In this document: positions 18,218-27,517 of the stretch, one piece after another
Numbering within the stretch: the stretch's first letter is position 1
How the letters are laid out: each line of letters opens with the position of its first letter
DNA from: Metabacillus lacus
GTDB lineage: Bacteria; Bacillota; Bacilli; Bacillales; Bacillaceae
Reading direction: 5' to 3'
Assembly (NCBI RefSeq): GCF_009674805.1
Contig: NZ_WKKI01000002.1
Coordinates: forward strand, 146,763-210,762
DNA: 64,000 nucleotides
The notes under the pieces: model-generated
Database searches by the model: none
What the model saw: the letters and a program-made list of their open reading frames with translations, nothing else
Told to the model about the DNA's origin: nothing
Position numbers and translations under genes: made by a program

Positions 18218-18983
18218 AGTCTGAAGTAACTTCTGAAATAAACTCTGAAAGAGTCTGAAGCTCTTCATCTGTACCCTTAAAAATCCCAGCCGGCATTTCA
18301 CCCTGTCCCTCAACAGCGATCTTCGCAATCTCTTCAGGAGATAATCCAGTATCAACAAGAGATTTCCCTGCAGCTCCGCCTTGAAGAGTATCTCCATGAC
18401 AGGAAACACAACCCTGTTCCTGATAAATTGCATAAGCATCAGATTCTGTGTCTATTGCAATCTCTTCCTGTATCTTTCCTTGCTCTGCAGCAGCTTCCCA
18501 GTTGTGGGATACGACTGATTCCCAGGTTAGATAAAAAATGGAAGCTACACCGAGAAGCATCATACCAGTTGCAATCGGACGTTTTGACGGCTTTCTCTCA
18601 GGCCCGCGGTCAATAAACGGTGCAAGAAGAAGTGCACCGAAAGCAAGACCCGGCATAATAAATGCGCCCAAAACTGTATATGGCCCTGCTGCAAACTCGT
18701 ATTTCAGCAATTGATATAAAAACAGGAAGTACCAGTCTGGAAGTGGTATATATCCCGTATCAGTCGGATCCGCCACACGTTCAAGAGGAGACTGATGCGC
18801 AATTGTTAAACAGAGGTAGCCGATCAGAAACACGGCACCTACCAACCATTCTTTTAAAAGGAAATTCGGCCAAAACGCTTCTGTTTTTCCCGGGAATTCC
18901 GAATAATCTTTTGGAATATTTGGTTTTCTTTCCGCAGGAACACGCGAATCGCCTACAAATTTCATACCCTTACCGCGATGCAT
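18216..18983 (-). CDS. qcrC: Menaquinol:cytochrome c reductase, cytochrome b/c subunit
   Basis: This subunit fuses a subunit IV-like membrane part with a cytochrome c domain. Residues 40-160 hold three to four membrane helices, including the Qo-site PDWYFLFLYQLLKY (PxWY motif). A single c-type heme site, CVSCH, lies near residue 190, with a distal Met ligand likely in GEMPAG. The 255 residues match B. subtilis QcrC. It works with qcrB and qcrA to pass electrons from menaquinol to cytochrome c. The ribosome site GGAGGGGAAAGC is strong. Confidence 0.96.
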   Translation of the reverse strand: MHRGKGMKFVGDSRVPAERKPNIPKDYSEFPGKTEAFWPNFLLKEWLVGAVFLIGYLCLTIAHQSPLERVADPTDTGYIPLPDWYFLFLYQLLKYEFAAGPYTVLGAFIMPGLAFGALLLAPFIDRGPERKPSKRPIATGMMLLGVASIFYLTWESVVSHNWEAAAEQGKIQEEIAIDTESDAYAIYQEQGCVSCHGDTLQGGAAGKSLVDTGLSPEEIAKIAVEGQGEMPAGIFKGTDEELQTLSEFISEVTSD

Positions 18984-19043
18984 GCTTTCCCCTCCTTTAT
19001 AAGGTGGTAATCAATAACATTTCTATAATATATAATTGCTATT

Positions 19044-19718
19044 TTACAATGGACCAGAAATACCCTGTTTGCGGATCATGATAAAGTGGGCAGCCATTAA
19101 TCCAAACAGCGCTGCCGGCAGGAAGAATACATGAATTGCAAAGAACCGGGTTAAAGTTTGTGCCCCGACTATTTCCGGATGTCCTGCTAAAAGCGTTTTC
19201 ACTTGTTCACCGATTAAAGGGGTTGCCGCAGCAATTTCCAGACCAACCTTAGTAGCAAACAGCGCTTTCATATCCCAAGGCAGCAAATAGCCTGTAAAAC
19301 CTAAACCAAGCATAACAAAGAAAATAAGAACACCTACAACCCAGTTAAGCTCACGAGGCTTTTTGTATGCACCCTGGAAGAACACCCGAAGAGTATGTAG
19401 GAACATCATGACAATAACAAGACTCGCTCCCCAATGATGCATCCCGCGGACAATCTGTCCGAACGCGACTTCATTTTGCAGATAGTAAACAGATTCCCAA
19501 GCATTTTTAATATCCGGTACATAATACATTGTCAGAAACATTCCCGATAGAACCTGAATCACGGTTACAAAGAATGTAAGACCTCCAAAACAATAAACAA
19601 AAGCTGAAAAATGGTGAGCCGGGTTCACGTGTTCCGGAACTTCATGGTCAGCTATATCCCGCCACAAAGGCGTGATATCCAACCGTTCGTCAACCCAATC
19701 ATAAATTTTATTTAACAA
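19044..19718 (-). CDS. qcrB: Menaquinol:cytochrome c reductase, cytochrome b subunit
   Basis: A cytochrome b6-type protein of 224 residues with four membrane helices. Heme ligand histidines are in MHHWGASLVIVMMFLHTLRVF and in RFFAIHVFFLPAALFGLMAAHF. YYVPDIKNAW and GYLLPWD are typical of the b6 branch. It sits 3 bp after qcrA and 60 bp before qcrC, in the order qcrA-qcrB-qcrC. Confidence 0.97.
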   Translation of the reverse strand: MLNKIYDWVDERLDITPLWRDIADHEVPEHVNPAHHFSAFVYCFGGLTFFVTVIQVLSGMFLTMYYVPDIKNAWESVYYLQNEVAFGQIVRGMHHWGASLVIVMMFLHTLRVFFQGAYKKPRELNWVVGVLIFFVMLGLGFTGYLLPWDMKALFATKVGLEIAAATPLIGEQVKTLLAGHPEIVGAQTLTRFFAIHVFFLPAALFGLMAAHFIMIRKQGISGPL

Positions 19719-19721
19719 CGA

Positions 19722-20225
19722 TTACGCCTCCTTTGGTCTAGCTCCGCCAAGATACAGCCAGCCGTCCTTCACTTGATATTGATAATGATCCAGCGGTGCC
19801 AGCGGCGGTGTTCCCGGTACGTTTGTTCCGTCTTTGTCATACAGTCCGTAATGGCAAGGACAGAAAAATTTCTCAGGATTGCCTGGGTCGCTGTTCCAGT
19901 TTACAGTACACCCCAAGTGCTTGCATACCGGAGATAGGGCTACTATTGTCTCGCCTTCTTTGTAGACCCATGCCGACCTTGCTTCCTCAGATTCATACCA
20001 TGCATCAACCTGCTGAATTTTAAAGTCAACACGCTGCGGCTCTTCAGTTAATTCGTCTACTTTTTTCACCTGAACCAGATCCTGAGTTGAAATTGGTCTT
20101 AACACAGGGTCGAGTGCAAAGCGAACCATTGGCATCAGCATGCCTGCAGCCATGAAACCGCCTACACCAGTAAGCGTATAATTAAGAAACTGGCGCCTTG
20201 AAACCCGGTGTTTTTTCTCGCTCAT
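19722..20225 (-). CDS. qcrA: Menaquinol:cytochrome c reductase, Rieske iron-sulfur subunit
   Basis: The 167-residue Rieske protein carries the 2Fe-2S cluster. Cluster ligands are in CKHLGC and CPCHYG, with a disulfide pair between them. The N-terminus has a twin-arginine motif (VSRRQFLNYTLTG) and one membrane anchor, so it is probably a Tat substrate. I used the ATG at 20225 (MSEKKHRVS), with AGAGGGGGG upstream, to match the B. subtilis length of 167; the frame is open 29 codons further. It heads the qcr operon behind a strong promoter. Confidence 0.96.
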   Translation of the reverse strand: MSEKKHRVSRRQFLNYTLTGVGGFMAAGMLMPMVRFALDPVLRPISTQDLVQVKKVDELTEEPQRVDFKIQQVDAWYESEEARSAWVYKEGETIVALSPVCKHLGCTVNWNSDPGNPEKFFCPCHYGLYDKDGTNVPGTPPLAPLDHYQYQVKDGWLYLGGARPKEA

Positions 20226-20300
20226 AAATTTCCCCCCTCTATCTCTTATGCTGAAGTCCGTACGGACAAGGCTATAAATATATAAAACTAGGACATTCTC

Positions 20301-20329
20301 ATGATACTGCAATCTGTAAGGAAGGTCAA
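20301..20329 (-). promoter_or_regulatory. Sigma-A promoter of qcrABC
   Basis: TTGACC, 17-bp spacer, TATCAT on the minus strand. The predicted 5' UTR is about 70 nt and contains a 12-bp perfect palindrome, GTCCGTACGGAC (20256-20267). Confidence 0.8.
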
Positions 20330-20367
20330 TATAATCCTTTTTTGGAAAAAATAAAATGAAAGGGTTT

Positions 20368-20820
20368 TTATGCCATATTCCATTTTTGTAATAAAATGTT
20401 CAAAATTTGCTGTATTTGGTCTCTTATAACAGAATCTCTCAGCTGCTGATCCATGTGCTCCAGAGGAACCGGGGGTATATAAATGACATGGTCACGAAGA
20501 GAAGATTCTTCCTCTTTCCACTCGCGCCTGCAAGTTAAAAATACAACATGTTTAAATTGAACCGATAGTTCCCTGTGCCACATTTCAGCAGCTTGAAACG
20601 CTTCCTCTCCTGCATCTTTGACAGGCAGAGAAGGATACAAGTACAACCTTCCTTTTAGCTGCCGTTCCAGCTCATGTGAAAGCACTTGTACGAATTCGGC
20701 CTCTCCTGCCGCTGCCTTATCACTTGGATTGCCGCCTGCGAAAAGTATTGGCATTATTGCTGTGTCTACATATTCTTTGGAATGGCTGTAGAGTTCTGCA
20801 TCTTTCGTTGTCCACTTCAT
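20368..20820 (-). CDS. ypiF: DUF2487 family protein YpiF
   Basis: A soluble protein of 150 residues found upstream of qcrA in bacilli; the function is unknown. It starts MKWTTKDAELY and has a conserved core with AIMPILFAGGNPSD and YIPPVPLEHMDQQLRD. The ATG at 20820 has GGGAGGAAATAAC ahead. Two terminator-like hairpins separate it from ypiB, and the qcr promoter lies just past its end, so it may be transcribed alone. Confidence 0.85.
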   Translation of the reverse strand: MKWTTKDAELYSHSKEYVDTAIMPILFAGGNPSDKAAAGEAEFVQVLSHELERQLKGRLYLYPSLPVKDAGEEAFQAAEMWHRELSVQFKHVVFLTCRREWKEEESSLRDHVIYIPPVPLEHMDQQLRDSVIRDQIQQILNILLQKWNMA

Positions 20821-20887
20821 GTTATTTCCTCCCTGATAATCAAGCTATCCTTTAGCTTACTCCTCATCAGCCTTTGTTGTAAATAGA

Positions 20888-20908
20888 AAAAGCCCTATAA
20901 TAGGGACT
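20888..20908 (-). terminator. Second, weaker terminator-like hairpin after ypiB
   Basis: Minus-strand CCCTA/TAGGG with a 3-nt loop and a U-rich tail. It may back up the ypiB terminator. Confidence 0.4.
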
Positions 20909-20955
20909 CCCGCAAGTTGAAAGCATCATCATTCTCTGTCATTTGGTTTTTTTAA

Positions 20956-20983
20956 CAAAAAAAAGAACCTGTCCCCAGGTCCT
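20956..20983 (-). terminator. Intrinsic terminator after ypiB
   Basis: An 8-bp RNA stem with one G-U pair (AGGACCUG/CAGGUUCU) is capped by a GGGA tetraloop of the GNRA class and followed by a U run. It abuts the ypiB stop. Confidence 0.85.
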
Positions 20984-21524
20984 ATTTCACATATCTTCTT
21001 AATTGTTCACTGAGCTTGACAAATGTTTCCCGGTCATTGCTGTCAAGAGCATCATCAATCTGCTTCAGGAGCAGTTCTTTCTGATAGCTCTTAAGCGAAT
21101 TTTCCAGAAGTCTCTCTGCAATCAGCCGGTCTTTTTCGTTAGCTGCAAAGTGCTTCGGCATAAATGGATTGCTCTCAAGTACCGCAGCATAATGCGGAGA
21201 CTGATAGGAAGAACGGAAATTCAACTGAATATAAAGCTCTTCTTCTTTATTAAGCCTAATATCATGAAAGGATTTTTCAGCGTCTGTAGTCATGATATTC
21301 TCTTTATAGAATCTGAACGGCACTTCCTCAACACAATGAGTCGACATTATGATGCCGCGGGGACAGTACTGTGCTTGCTCTACAAAGTGAACCCTTTCCA
21401 TTAAGGTATCATGGCTCATCAAGTAATTCAGGATCCAGACGCACTCTCTCCGCTTTAGCTGATAGTGGTTGAGAAACCAGCGAACAAAGTCCTTTTTTTC
21501 ATTGACAGATACAGGGGCTTCCAT
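20982..21524 (-). CDS. ypiB: UPF0302 family protein YpiB
   Basis: This 180-residue soluble protein is close in length to B. subtilis YpiB (179). Residues 10-110 form the conserved UPF0302 domain ([35 protein letters not shown]), and a C-terminal IDEAL-like segment ([21 protein letters not shown]) lies at about 148-170. IDEAL segments bind partner proteins in bacilli. The true activity is unknown. It follows ypiA. Confidence 0.88.
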   Translation of the reverse strand: MEAPVSVNEKKDFVRWFLNHYQLKRRECVWILNYLMSHDTLMERVHFVEQAQYCPRGIIMSTHCVEEVPFRFYKENIMTTDAEKSFHDIRLNKEEELYIQLNFRSSYQSPHYAAVLESNPFMPKHFAANEKDRLIAERLLENSLKSYQKELLLKQIDDALDSNDRETFVKLSEQLRRYVK

Positions 21525-21593
21525 TCTGTTCCCTCCTCTGTTTCGTGACTTTTCTTAATAGAGAATTTCAACAAAAGAAAAAGGAAATCCTCC

Positions 21594-22868
21594 TTATTCT
21601 AACGAAAATTCATCTTCTAATTGCATCACAATCTCTTGAATTTCGACATTTGCAGGATCTTCAGCCAAAACTTTATCAAATAACTTCTTCGCTTCTTTCC
21701 TGTCGCCTTCTTCCATCAGCAGGAATGCATACTCAATCAGAAATGCCTGATTGTCTTTGAAAGAATTATATGCCGTTTGATAAAGATTTAGTGCATCAGA
21801 ATAATTTTCCAGATGATATTGCGCCTTAGCCATGTTCCAATCGAATTGAGGGTCCTCTTCGCCATATTTCGCCGTCTCATTCAGTACATCAGCTACATCT
21901 TCAAATTTTTCTTCCACAAGCAGAATGTTAGTCAGTGTAATGATTGCTTCCACATGTCCCGGATCAAGAGCTACGGCTTCTCTCAGCAAAGCTTCTGCCT
22001 CTTCAGGGCGCTGAGCTTTTAAGGCTATTTTTCCCCCGTAGAGATAAAGCTCTTTATTAAATTCATCCTCTGAAAGGCCTTCTTTCACTGTTTGGAGGCT
22101 TTCCTTGAGCATTCCTTCATGCTCATAGGCTTTCGCAAGATGCAGATAAAGTGAGGTATATTGGGGATCCATCTCCTTTAATGCTTGAAACTGGCTGATC
22201 GCCGTTCCGTAAAACCCCCCCTGCATGGCGGTAAATCCATATCCAAACAGCGTCTGAAGATCCGGCTGTTCCTCAGCAGCTTTTTCGTAAAAAGGAAGAG
22301 CTTCCTCAAAGCTGCCTGTCAGGCTTAATGATTCTGCAAGCCTCTGGTGAATACTGATGCCGGCAAGCACTGACGCTTCTTTTAATACCTCTTCATAATA
22401 ACCGTAAGCTTTTTTGTAATCTGCTTTGTGAAAATAAAATTCCCCTAAAGCAAAATCAATGATAGGCTCGTTTGGAAGAAGTTTCTTTGCTTCCTGAAGT
22501 TTTCTCTCGCTGACTTCATTTAATCCCTGCATCTGGTATAGATCCGCCAGTAACAGCAAAGCTTGAGGATAACCTTGTTCAGTGGGCGATATACTGTTCA
22601 GTACTGTAATCGCTTCGTCCTCTTTATCACTATCGATAAATAAATCAGCCAGAAACAGTGAGATATCTGTCTCATCAGGATACAATTCGTGCAGATCTTC
22701 AACGATTGATAGTGCTCTTTCTGTATTACCCCATTCGAAGTATTTTTCAGCAAGGTAATACTTTTCTTCATCATGCAGATTACTTTCTATAGATAAAAGT
22801 AAATTCAGTCCTTGTTCTACTTGTCCTTTTTCTACCAGGTCTATTGCGTAATTCAGTTCTTCTTTCAA
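21594..22868 (-). CDS. ypiA: Tetratricopeptide repeat protein YpiA
   Basis: A 424-residue helical repeat protein (B. subtilis YpiA is 423) built of roughly eleven to twelve TPR-like units from start to end, for example AIDLVEKGQVEQGLNLLLSI, ALGEFYFHKADYKKAYGYY and AKAQYHLENYSDALNLYQTAY. It probably scaffolds protein contacts; no enzyme motif is visible. I set the start at the TTG at 22868 with AAGGGG about 9 nt upstream, because this gives the family length. It lies 24 bp after the next gene upstream. Confidence 0.9.
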   Translation of the reverse strand: MKEELNYAIDLVEKGQVEQGLNLLLSIESNLHDEEKYYLAEKYFEWGNTERALSIVEDLHELYPDETDISLFLADLFIDSDKEDEAITVLNSISPTEQGYPQALLLLADLYQMQGLNEVSERKLQEAKKLLPNEPIIDFALGEFYFHKADYKKAYGYYEEVLKEASVLAGISIHQRLAESLSLTGSFEEALPFYEKAAEEQPDLQTLFGYGFTAMQGGFYGTAISQFQALKEMDPQYTSLYLHLAKAYEHEGMLKESLQTVKEGLSEDEFNKELYLYGGKIALKAQRPEEAEALLREAVALDPGHVEAIITLTNILLVEEKFEDVADVLNETAKYGEEDPQFDWNMAKAQYHLENYSDALNLYQTAYNSFKDNQAFLIEYAFLLMEEGDRKEAKKLFDKVLAEDPANVEIQEIVMQLEDEFSLE

Positions 22869-22891
22869 CGTTCTCGCCCCTTCTCTTGCAT

Positions 22892-23797
22892 CTATACAGG
22901 ATATGGAAGAAAGCTTCCGCTTAAAGCCATCTTGCATTCTTCCCCAAACCCGGGATGAATATAGTACACATTCCCGGCTTTTAAGACTTTCCCCTTATGA
23001 ATGACACAATCGGGAATGTAACTATCATAATCGAGAACAGGGTTTTCATCAACAGTATAGCTTAACTTGTCCATGAGGTATAAATTATAATCTACAGAGC
23101 CTCCTACCCTGATGTCTCCTTTATGGGGGTAGATCCCGAGTATGCCCAGATCTTCTCTTGTTAGCGGAACTCCCGGAGAAAAGGGCTGAGAAAAGTGGCT
23201 GAAACCATATCTTTTCATTAGTTCGGCAAATTTGTCCCTTTTTTTGAAGAAGGAAAAGCCGCTTTGGCCCTTAGGTGCAGAAATCAGCGTGAGAGGCTGG
23301 TTATGAAGAACCCCCCTGATCCAGCTCCAGGCAATGCTTTGCAGTTCCTCTGGTGTGGAGTAGTCCAGAATCAGCATAGTAATTCCTGCTTTTTTGCAAA
23401 TTTGTATCAGCCCGGGAGTTAACACTTTTAAAGGAATTTTCACTGCTAAGTAATAGTCAATCGGCGAGTTCAAAAGCTGCTGGCGGCAAAGCTTAATAGA
23501 AGGCAGGAGCTCATGCTGGCTTTTAGCCTCAACAACCGTAATGAAAGACGTAACTCCCTTTGCAATCAAACGTTTACATTCCTTTTTCAATGCTGTAAAA
23601 GATCCAGCTTCTTTCTCCTGCTGAACAAAACACAGATAGCCTGGTGTAAGAAGAAAGCCTTTTGCATCCAGCTTCATGAAACTATAGTTATCCATGGTGT
23701 CTTTTTTATAGCAGACTTTGTTATCGCTAATCAGTAAAGATTGCTGTGTCAGGCAGCCATTGGAGAAAAGGGAGGCGCCATATACGATGTACTTCAT
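22892..23797 (-). CDS. Unrecognised protein with degenerate amidohydrolase-like layout
   Basis: I do not recognise this 301-residue protein as a named family. The N-terminal 55 residues look like the small beta-sandwich of amidohydrolases (VYGASLFSNGCLTQQSLLISDNKV), followed by GFLLTPGYLCFVQQEKEAGSF where an amidohydrolase would have PGxIDxHxH. The metal-binding histidines are absent. A TIM-barrel-like middle (KRLIAKGVTSFITVVEAKS, KKAGITMLILDYS) leads to a C-terminal DLGILGIYPHKGDIRVGGSVDYNLYL and VIHKGKVLKAGN, again like the second half of the small domain. I infer an inactive or altered amidohydrolase fold. The ATG at 23797 has AGGAGATGG upstream. It lies between aroA and ypiA, which are adjacent in B. 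subtilis. Confidence 0.75.
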   Translation of the reverse strand: MKYIVYGASLFSNGCLTQQSLLISDNKVCYKKDTMDNYSFMKLDAKGFLLTPGYLCFVQQEKEAGSFTALKKECKRLIAKGVTSFITVVEAKSQHELLPSIKLCRQQLLNSPIDYYLAVKIPLKVLTPGLIQICKKAGITMLILDYSTPEELQSIAWSWIRGVLHNQPLTLISAPKGQSGFSFFKKRDKFAELMKRYGFSHFSQPFSPGVPLTREDLGILGIYPHKGDIRVGGSVDYNLYLMDKLSYTVDENPVLDYDSYIPDCVIHKGKVLKAGNVYYIHPGFGEECKMALSGSFLPYPV

Positions 23798-23857
23798 TCC
23801 ATCTCCTGCCTTTCTATAGACAAGCTATGCTGACAGAGGAGATGTTATTCTAAGCAT

Positions 23858-23895
23858 CAAAAAAAAGTCCGGCAGTAATATAACTGGCCGGACTG
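23858..23895 (-). terminator. Intrinsic terminator after aroA
   Basis: Minus-strand stem AGTCCGGC/GCCGGACT with a 13-nt loop and a run of eight U residues. It ends the aromatic amino acid supraoperon. Confidence 0.88.
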
Positions 23896-23902
23896 CTAAC
23901 TA

Positions 23903-25192
23903 TTATAATTCGGAACTTGCTGAAAGCTCTGCAAGATGATCAAAGAAACTTGGATAAGATACAGAAATGGCGTCGCTGCCTTCCAGCTCCAGTTCTTCTT
24001 CTGTCATAAGTCCTGCTACTGCAAGCATCATGCCGATGCGATGGTCGCCATGTGAAGAGACCTTGCAACCCCCTTTTAACGGAGTTCTGCCTGCTATGAT
24101 CATTCCGTCAGCTGTCGCTTTTATATCAGCCCCCAGCTTGCTGAGTTCCTCTACAACGGTTGTAATTCTGTTCGTCTCTTTCACCTTTAGTTCTTCCGCA
24201 TCTTTAATGATGGTTGTACCTTCTGCCTGTGTTGCAAGAAGGGCCAGTATCGGAATTTCATCAATTAAGCGGGGAATAAGTTCTCCGGAGATCGTGGTCC
24301 CTTTTAAATTGGACGTTTTTATTGAGATGTCTGCAGCCGGTTCTGCCGAACTGCTCATATTCCCCATGCTGATTTCTGCTCCCATAGCTTTTAAAACATC
24401 CAGCACACCCGTCCTGGTTGGATTCACACCAACATTTTGCAGAGTAATGCTGCTGTCTGGCACAATGGCACCTGCTGCTAGAAAGAAAGCCGCAGAAGAA
24501 ATGTCGCCGGGAACGTTTATGTCTGCTGCTGTTAACGTTTGTCCGCCTCTAATTGATGCTGTGGTTTTCTCCTCTTCAACTTCAACTCCAAAAGCTCTCA
24601 GCATTCTTTCTGTATGATCCCTGGACTTGTGTGGTTCTTCCACTGTTGTCATTCCTTCTCCGCTTAATCCTGCCAAAAGAATCGCAGATTTCACCTGAGC
24701 GCTTGCAACCTCAGACTTGTACTCAATTCCTTTGAGATGACCGCCTGAAATTGTCAGAGGGGTATAATTTCCATTTTCTCTCCCAACAATGCTTGCTCCC
24801 ATTTCTGTTAAGGGCTTCGTTACACGAGACATCGGCCTTTTGCTGATAGACTCGTCTCCCGCTAAATTTGATTCAAAAGAAGTGCCTGCAAGGATGCCCA
24901 TAATCAGCCGAATCGTAGTGCCGGAATTGCCGACATCCAGAGTTTCTTCAGCAGGTGCAAGACCCTTCAGCCCTATACCTTTGACAGTCACATTTGTGCC
25001 TTTTCTTTCTATTTCAACTCCAAGCTTTTGAAAACAGGAAATGGTGCTTAAACAGTCGGCGCCAGGAAGAAAGTTAGTGATGCTGGTTATACCTTCCGCA
25101 ATAGAGCCGAACATCACCGCTCTGTGGGAAATCGATTTATCACCGGGAATTCTGATTATACCTTTTAGTGAGGCTGCTTTTTTCAGTTTCAT
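23903..25192 (-). CDS. aroA: 3-phosphoshikimate 1-carboxyvinyltransferase (EPSP synthase)
   Basis: AroA (called aroE in B. subtilis) transfers enolpyruvyl from PEP to shikimate-3-phosphate, the sixth step to chorismate. The 429 residues fold into two inside-out barrels. Motifs are [79 protein letters not shown] and KVKETNRI. The PEP-loop NSGTTIR rather than NAGTAMR marks a class II type enzyme, typical of Gram-positives. It is the last gene of the supraoperon, 9 bp after tyrA. Confidence 0.96.
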   Translation of the reverse strand: MKLKKAASLKGIIRIPGDKSISHRAVMFGSIAEGITSITNFLPGADCLSTISCFQKLGVEIERKGTNVTVKGIGLKGLAPAEETLDVGNSGTTIRLIMGILAGTSFESNLAGDESISKRPMSRVTKPLTEMGASIVGRENGNYTPLTISGGHLKGIEYKSEVASAQVKSAILLAGLSGEGMTTVEEPHKSRDHTERMLRAFGVEVEEEKTTASIRGGQTLTAADINVPGDISSAAFFLAAGAIVPDSSITLQNVGVNPTRTGVLDVLKAMGAEISMGNMSSSAEPAADISIKTSNLKGTTISGELIPRLIDEIPILALLATQAEGTTIIKDAEELKVKETNRITTVVEELSKLGADIKATADGMIIAGRTPLKGGCKVSSHGDHRIGMMLAVAGLMTEEELELEGSDAISVSYPSFFDHLAELSASSEL

Positions 25193-25201
25193 TCTTCTAC
25201 C

Positions 25202-26308
25202 TCATTCCATAAAAAAAGTGTCATATTTTGCTTTTGTTTCAATACATCTTTGCGCTCTCATTCTATCAGCCTCTGACTGAAAACTAAGACGCAGAACGCC
25301 GTAAATCTCCTCGCGTGTTTCAATAATGCGGATGTTGGTGATACTGATTTCTTCCTCAGCGAGGTATCCGGTTATCTCAGAGATAATACCCGGATAGTCA
25401 GGAACGTCCACATATAGATCATAAAATGCCGGGATAGCTCCTTTTGTTTTCACAGGAAGGCCATCCCGAAACTGTTTTGCTTCCAAAAAATATGTATATA
25501 TTTTTGCAGCATCTTCTTCTTCAATCATTGTTCTAACGTAATCCATTTCACCTTGCCACTGCTGGAACAGCTTTAGAAGCTCTTCTTTATTTTGGAGAAG
25601 TATATCCCTCCACATTGCCGGATTGCTGGAAGCAATTCTTGTGATATCACGAAAACCGCCGGCTGCCAGCCTGCTTGTCAGGGGCTGGCTCTCCTGAAGT
25701 ATTTCTGCCTGGCGTACAAGGCCTGCCGCAATCACATGAGGAAAATGGCTGATGACTCCTGTGAGGGAATCATGCTGCTGTGGATCCAGGTCAATAAAGT
25801 GAGCATTTGTACCTTTTAGGAGTACTTTAAGCTTTTCTGCGGCTTCAGCACTCTCTTTTGAAGTGGGCGTTAGGATATAAAAGGCATTTTCAAATAATCT
25901 TGCTCTTGCAGCTGTTACGCCCGATTTATGAGAGCCTGCCATTGGGTGCCCGCCGACAAAAACACCGTTACTCCCGGTAAAAAGCCTTTCACCTTCTGCA
26001 GCAATGCTCCCCTTTGTACTGCCAACATCAGTAATAATTACATCCCGCTTTAATGAAAGAGTACTAATCTGATTCATCAGTTCAAGCGTCTGGATAACCG
26101 GAGTTGAAAAGATAATGTAATCAGCTTCTTCCGCAGCAACGATTGATTCTGCCTTGTCATCAATCACACCAAGCTTTTTTGCAGCTTTCAATGTATTCTC
26201 ATCCCGATCATAGCCAATAATTGAGACTTGCGGGTATTCCTGTTTTATAGAAAGGGCGATTGAACCGCCAATCAGTCCGAGGCCCAGAATCAATACACTT
26301 TTTTGCAT
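25202..26308 (-). CDS. tyrA: Prephenate dehydrogenase with ACT domain
   Basis: TyrA oxidatively decarboxylates prephenate to 4-hydroxyphenylpyruvate for tyrosine. The N-terminal Rossmann fold begins LILGLGLIGGSIALSI; the catalytic helical region includes GGHPMAGSHKSG and SHFPHVIAAGL. A C-terminal ACT domain (about 298-368, YDLYVDVPDYPGIISEITG) probably senses tyrosine. I prefer the ATG at 26308 (MQKSVLILG), 9 nt after AGGAG, over one three codons upstream that abuts the ribosome site. Confidence 0.95.
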   Translation of the reverse strand: MQKSVLILGLGLIGGSIALSIKQEYPQVSIIGYDRDENTLKAAKKLGVIDDKAESIVAAEEADYIIFSTPVIQTLELMNQISTLSLKRDVIITDVGSTKGSIAAEGERLFTGSNGVFVGGHPMAGSHKSGVTAARARLFENAFYILTPTSKESAEAAEKLKVLLKGTNAHFIDLDPQQHDSLTGVISHFPHVIAAGLVRQAEILQESQPLTSRLAAGGFRDITRIASSNPAMWRDILLQNKEELLKLFQQWQGEMDYVRTMIEEEDAAKIYTYFLEAKQFRDGLPVKTKGAIPAFYDLYVDVPDYPGIISEITGYLAEEEISITNIRIIETREEIYGVLRLSFQSEADRMRAQRCIETKAKYDTFFME

Positions 26309-26330
26309 ACATGCCATCTCCTATTAAAAG

Positions 26331-26376
26331 CCCATGACCACTTTTCATGGCGGCAGGCCATGAACCCGCTTTTTTC
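26331..26376 (-). other. Hairpin in the hisC-tyrA gap
   Basis: TTCATGGC pairs with GCCATGAA across a 5-nt loop, with further CATG half-sites nearby. There is no U run, so it is not a standard terminator; it may affect mRNA processing or stability. Confidence 0.35.
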
Positions 26377-26408
26377 AAAGCACAGCAGACGGCTTCAGCC
26401 CCATGGAC

Positions 26409-27497
26409 CTATTCTCTATTCACCAATTTGCCGAGCACCTCAATGATGTCTGCATTTTGCTCCCTCGTACCAATTGTAATCCGCAGGCTTTCCGGAAATC
26501 CAAGAGCAGTGCCCGCACGAACGATATATCCTTTTTCAAGCAGTGCTTGAAACAGCTCATCTGCATTGCGGCCAAAATGAATTAAAATGAAATTTCCTTC
26601 TGAAGGATAATAACTTAAGCCAGTTTCATCACAAAAATCATAAAATTGCTGCAGGCCTTTTCTATTTTCTTCCTTGCAATAGCGGATGAAATCCTGATCT
26701 TCCAATGCCGCAGCTGCTGCAGCCTGTGCGACTCTGTTTGTATTAAAAGGTTCTCTTGCAGGCTCGATTGAAGCAATAAACTCTCTGCCTGCTACCCCGT
26801 AACCGATGCGCAGGGCGGCCAGGCCATATGCTTTGGAAAAAGTTCTCAAAACCATCACATTGCTGTATGTATCCAAATAGGAAAGTGTATCAGGATAATC
26901 TTCCGCGACTGCGTATTCAAAATAAGCTTCATCGAGAACAACCAGGACATGATTGGGAACTTTAGAAAGAAACTGCTCAAGTGCAAGCTTGCTGACATGT
27001 GTGCCTGTCGGATTATTAGGACTGCAGACCCACACCACTTTTGTTTCACTGTTCATCTCTTTTAGCATGGCATCCAAATCGTGTTTCCCATCAACAAGCG
27101 GAACTTCTTTGATTTCTGCACCTTCTATTACTGCATTATGCTTATATTGCGGAAAAGTAGGAACGGCCATCACCGTATTGGTGCCGGGTTTCAGCAGGGC
27201 ACGGCAGATGATTTGCACAACTTCATCAGATCCGTTACCGAGGATAATTTCCTCCCCTTTTCTTCCAAGATGAGCAGCGAGGGCATTACGCAGCACGGCA
27301 CTGTATCCATCAGGATAAATACCAAGCTGTGTCAATTCTCTTTGAACCGCTTCTCTTGCTTTTTGAGAAGTACCAAACGGGTTTTCATTTGAAGCAAGCT
27401 TGACTATTTTTGACAAGCCATATTCTTTTTTAACTTCTTCAATCGGTTTGCCCGGCTGATAGGGCTTTAAATTCAGCAGCTGATTTTTAATTTCCAT
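26409..27497 (-). CDS. hisC: Histidinol-phosphate aminotransferase
   Basis: HisC converts imidazole-acetol phosphate to histidinol phosphate, and in B. subtilis also transaminates aromatic keto acids, which explains its place beside tyrA. It is a fold-type I PLP enzyme of 362 residues. Motifs are KLASNENPFGTS, LGNGSDEVVQII, CSPNNPTGTHVS, VVLDEAYFEYA, the PLP lysine in RTFSKAYGLAALRIGYG, and RITIGTREQN. It follows trpA but a possible terminator lies between them. Confidence 0.95.
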   Translation of the reverse strand: MEIKNQLLNLKPYQPGKPIEEVKKEYGLSKIVKLASNENPFGTSQKAREAVQRELTQLGIYPDGYSAVLRNALAAHLGRKGEEIILGNGSDEVVQIICRALLKPGTNTVMAVPTFPQYKHNAVIEGAEIKEVPLVDGKHDLDAMLKEMNSETKVVWVCSPNNPTGTHVSKLALEQFLSKVPNHVLVVLDEAYFEYAVAEDYPDTLSYLDTYSNVMVLRTFSKAYGLAALRIGYGVAGREFIASIEPAREPFNTNRVAQAAAAAALEDQDFIRYCKEENRKGLQQFYDFCDETGLSYYPSEGNFILIHFGRNADELFQALLEKGYIVRAGTALGFPESLRITIGTREQNADIIEVLGKLVNRE

Positions 27498-27517
27498 ATT
27501 TCATGAACACCTCTTTC

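Noticed and set aside
23967..24617. 216-codon open frame on the plus strand across aroA
   Set aside because: It is antisense to a clear EPSP synthase, is Ser/Val/Ala-rich without domain features and lacks a ribosome site. It is a by-product of aroA codon use.
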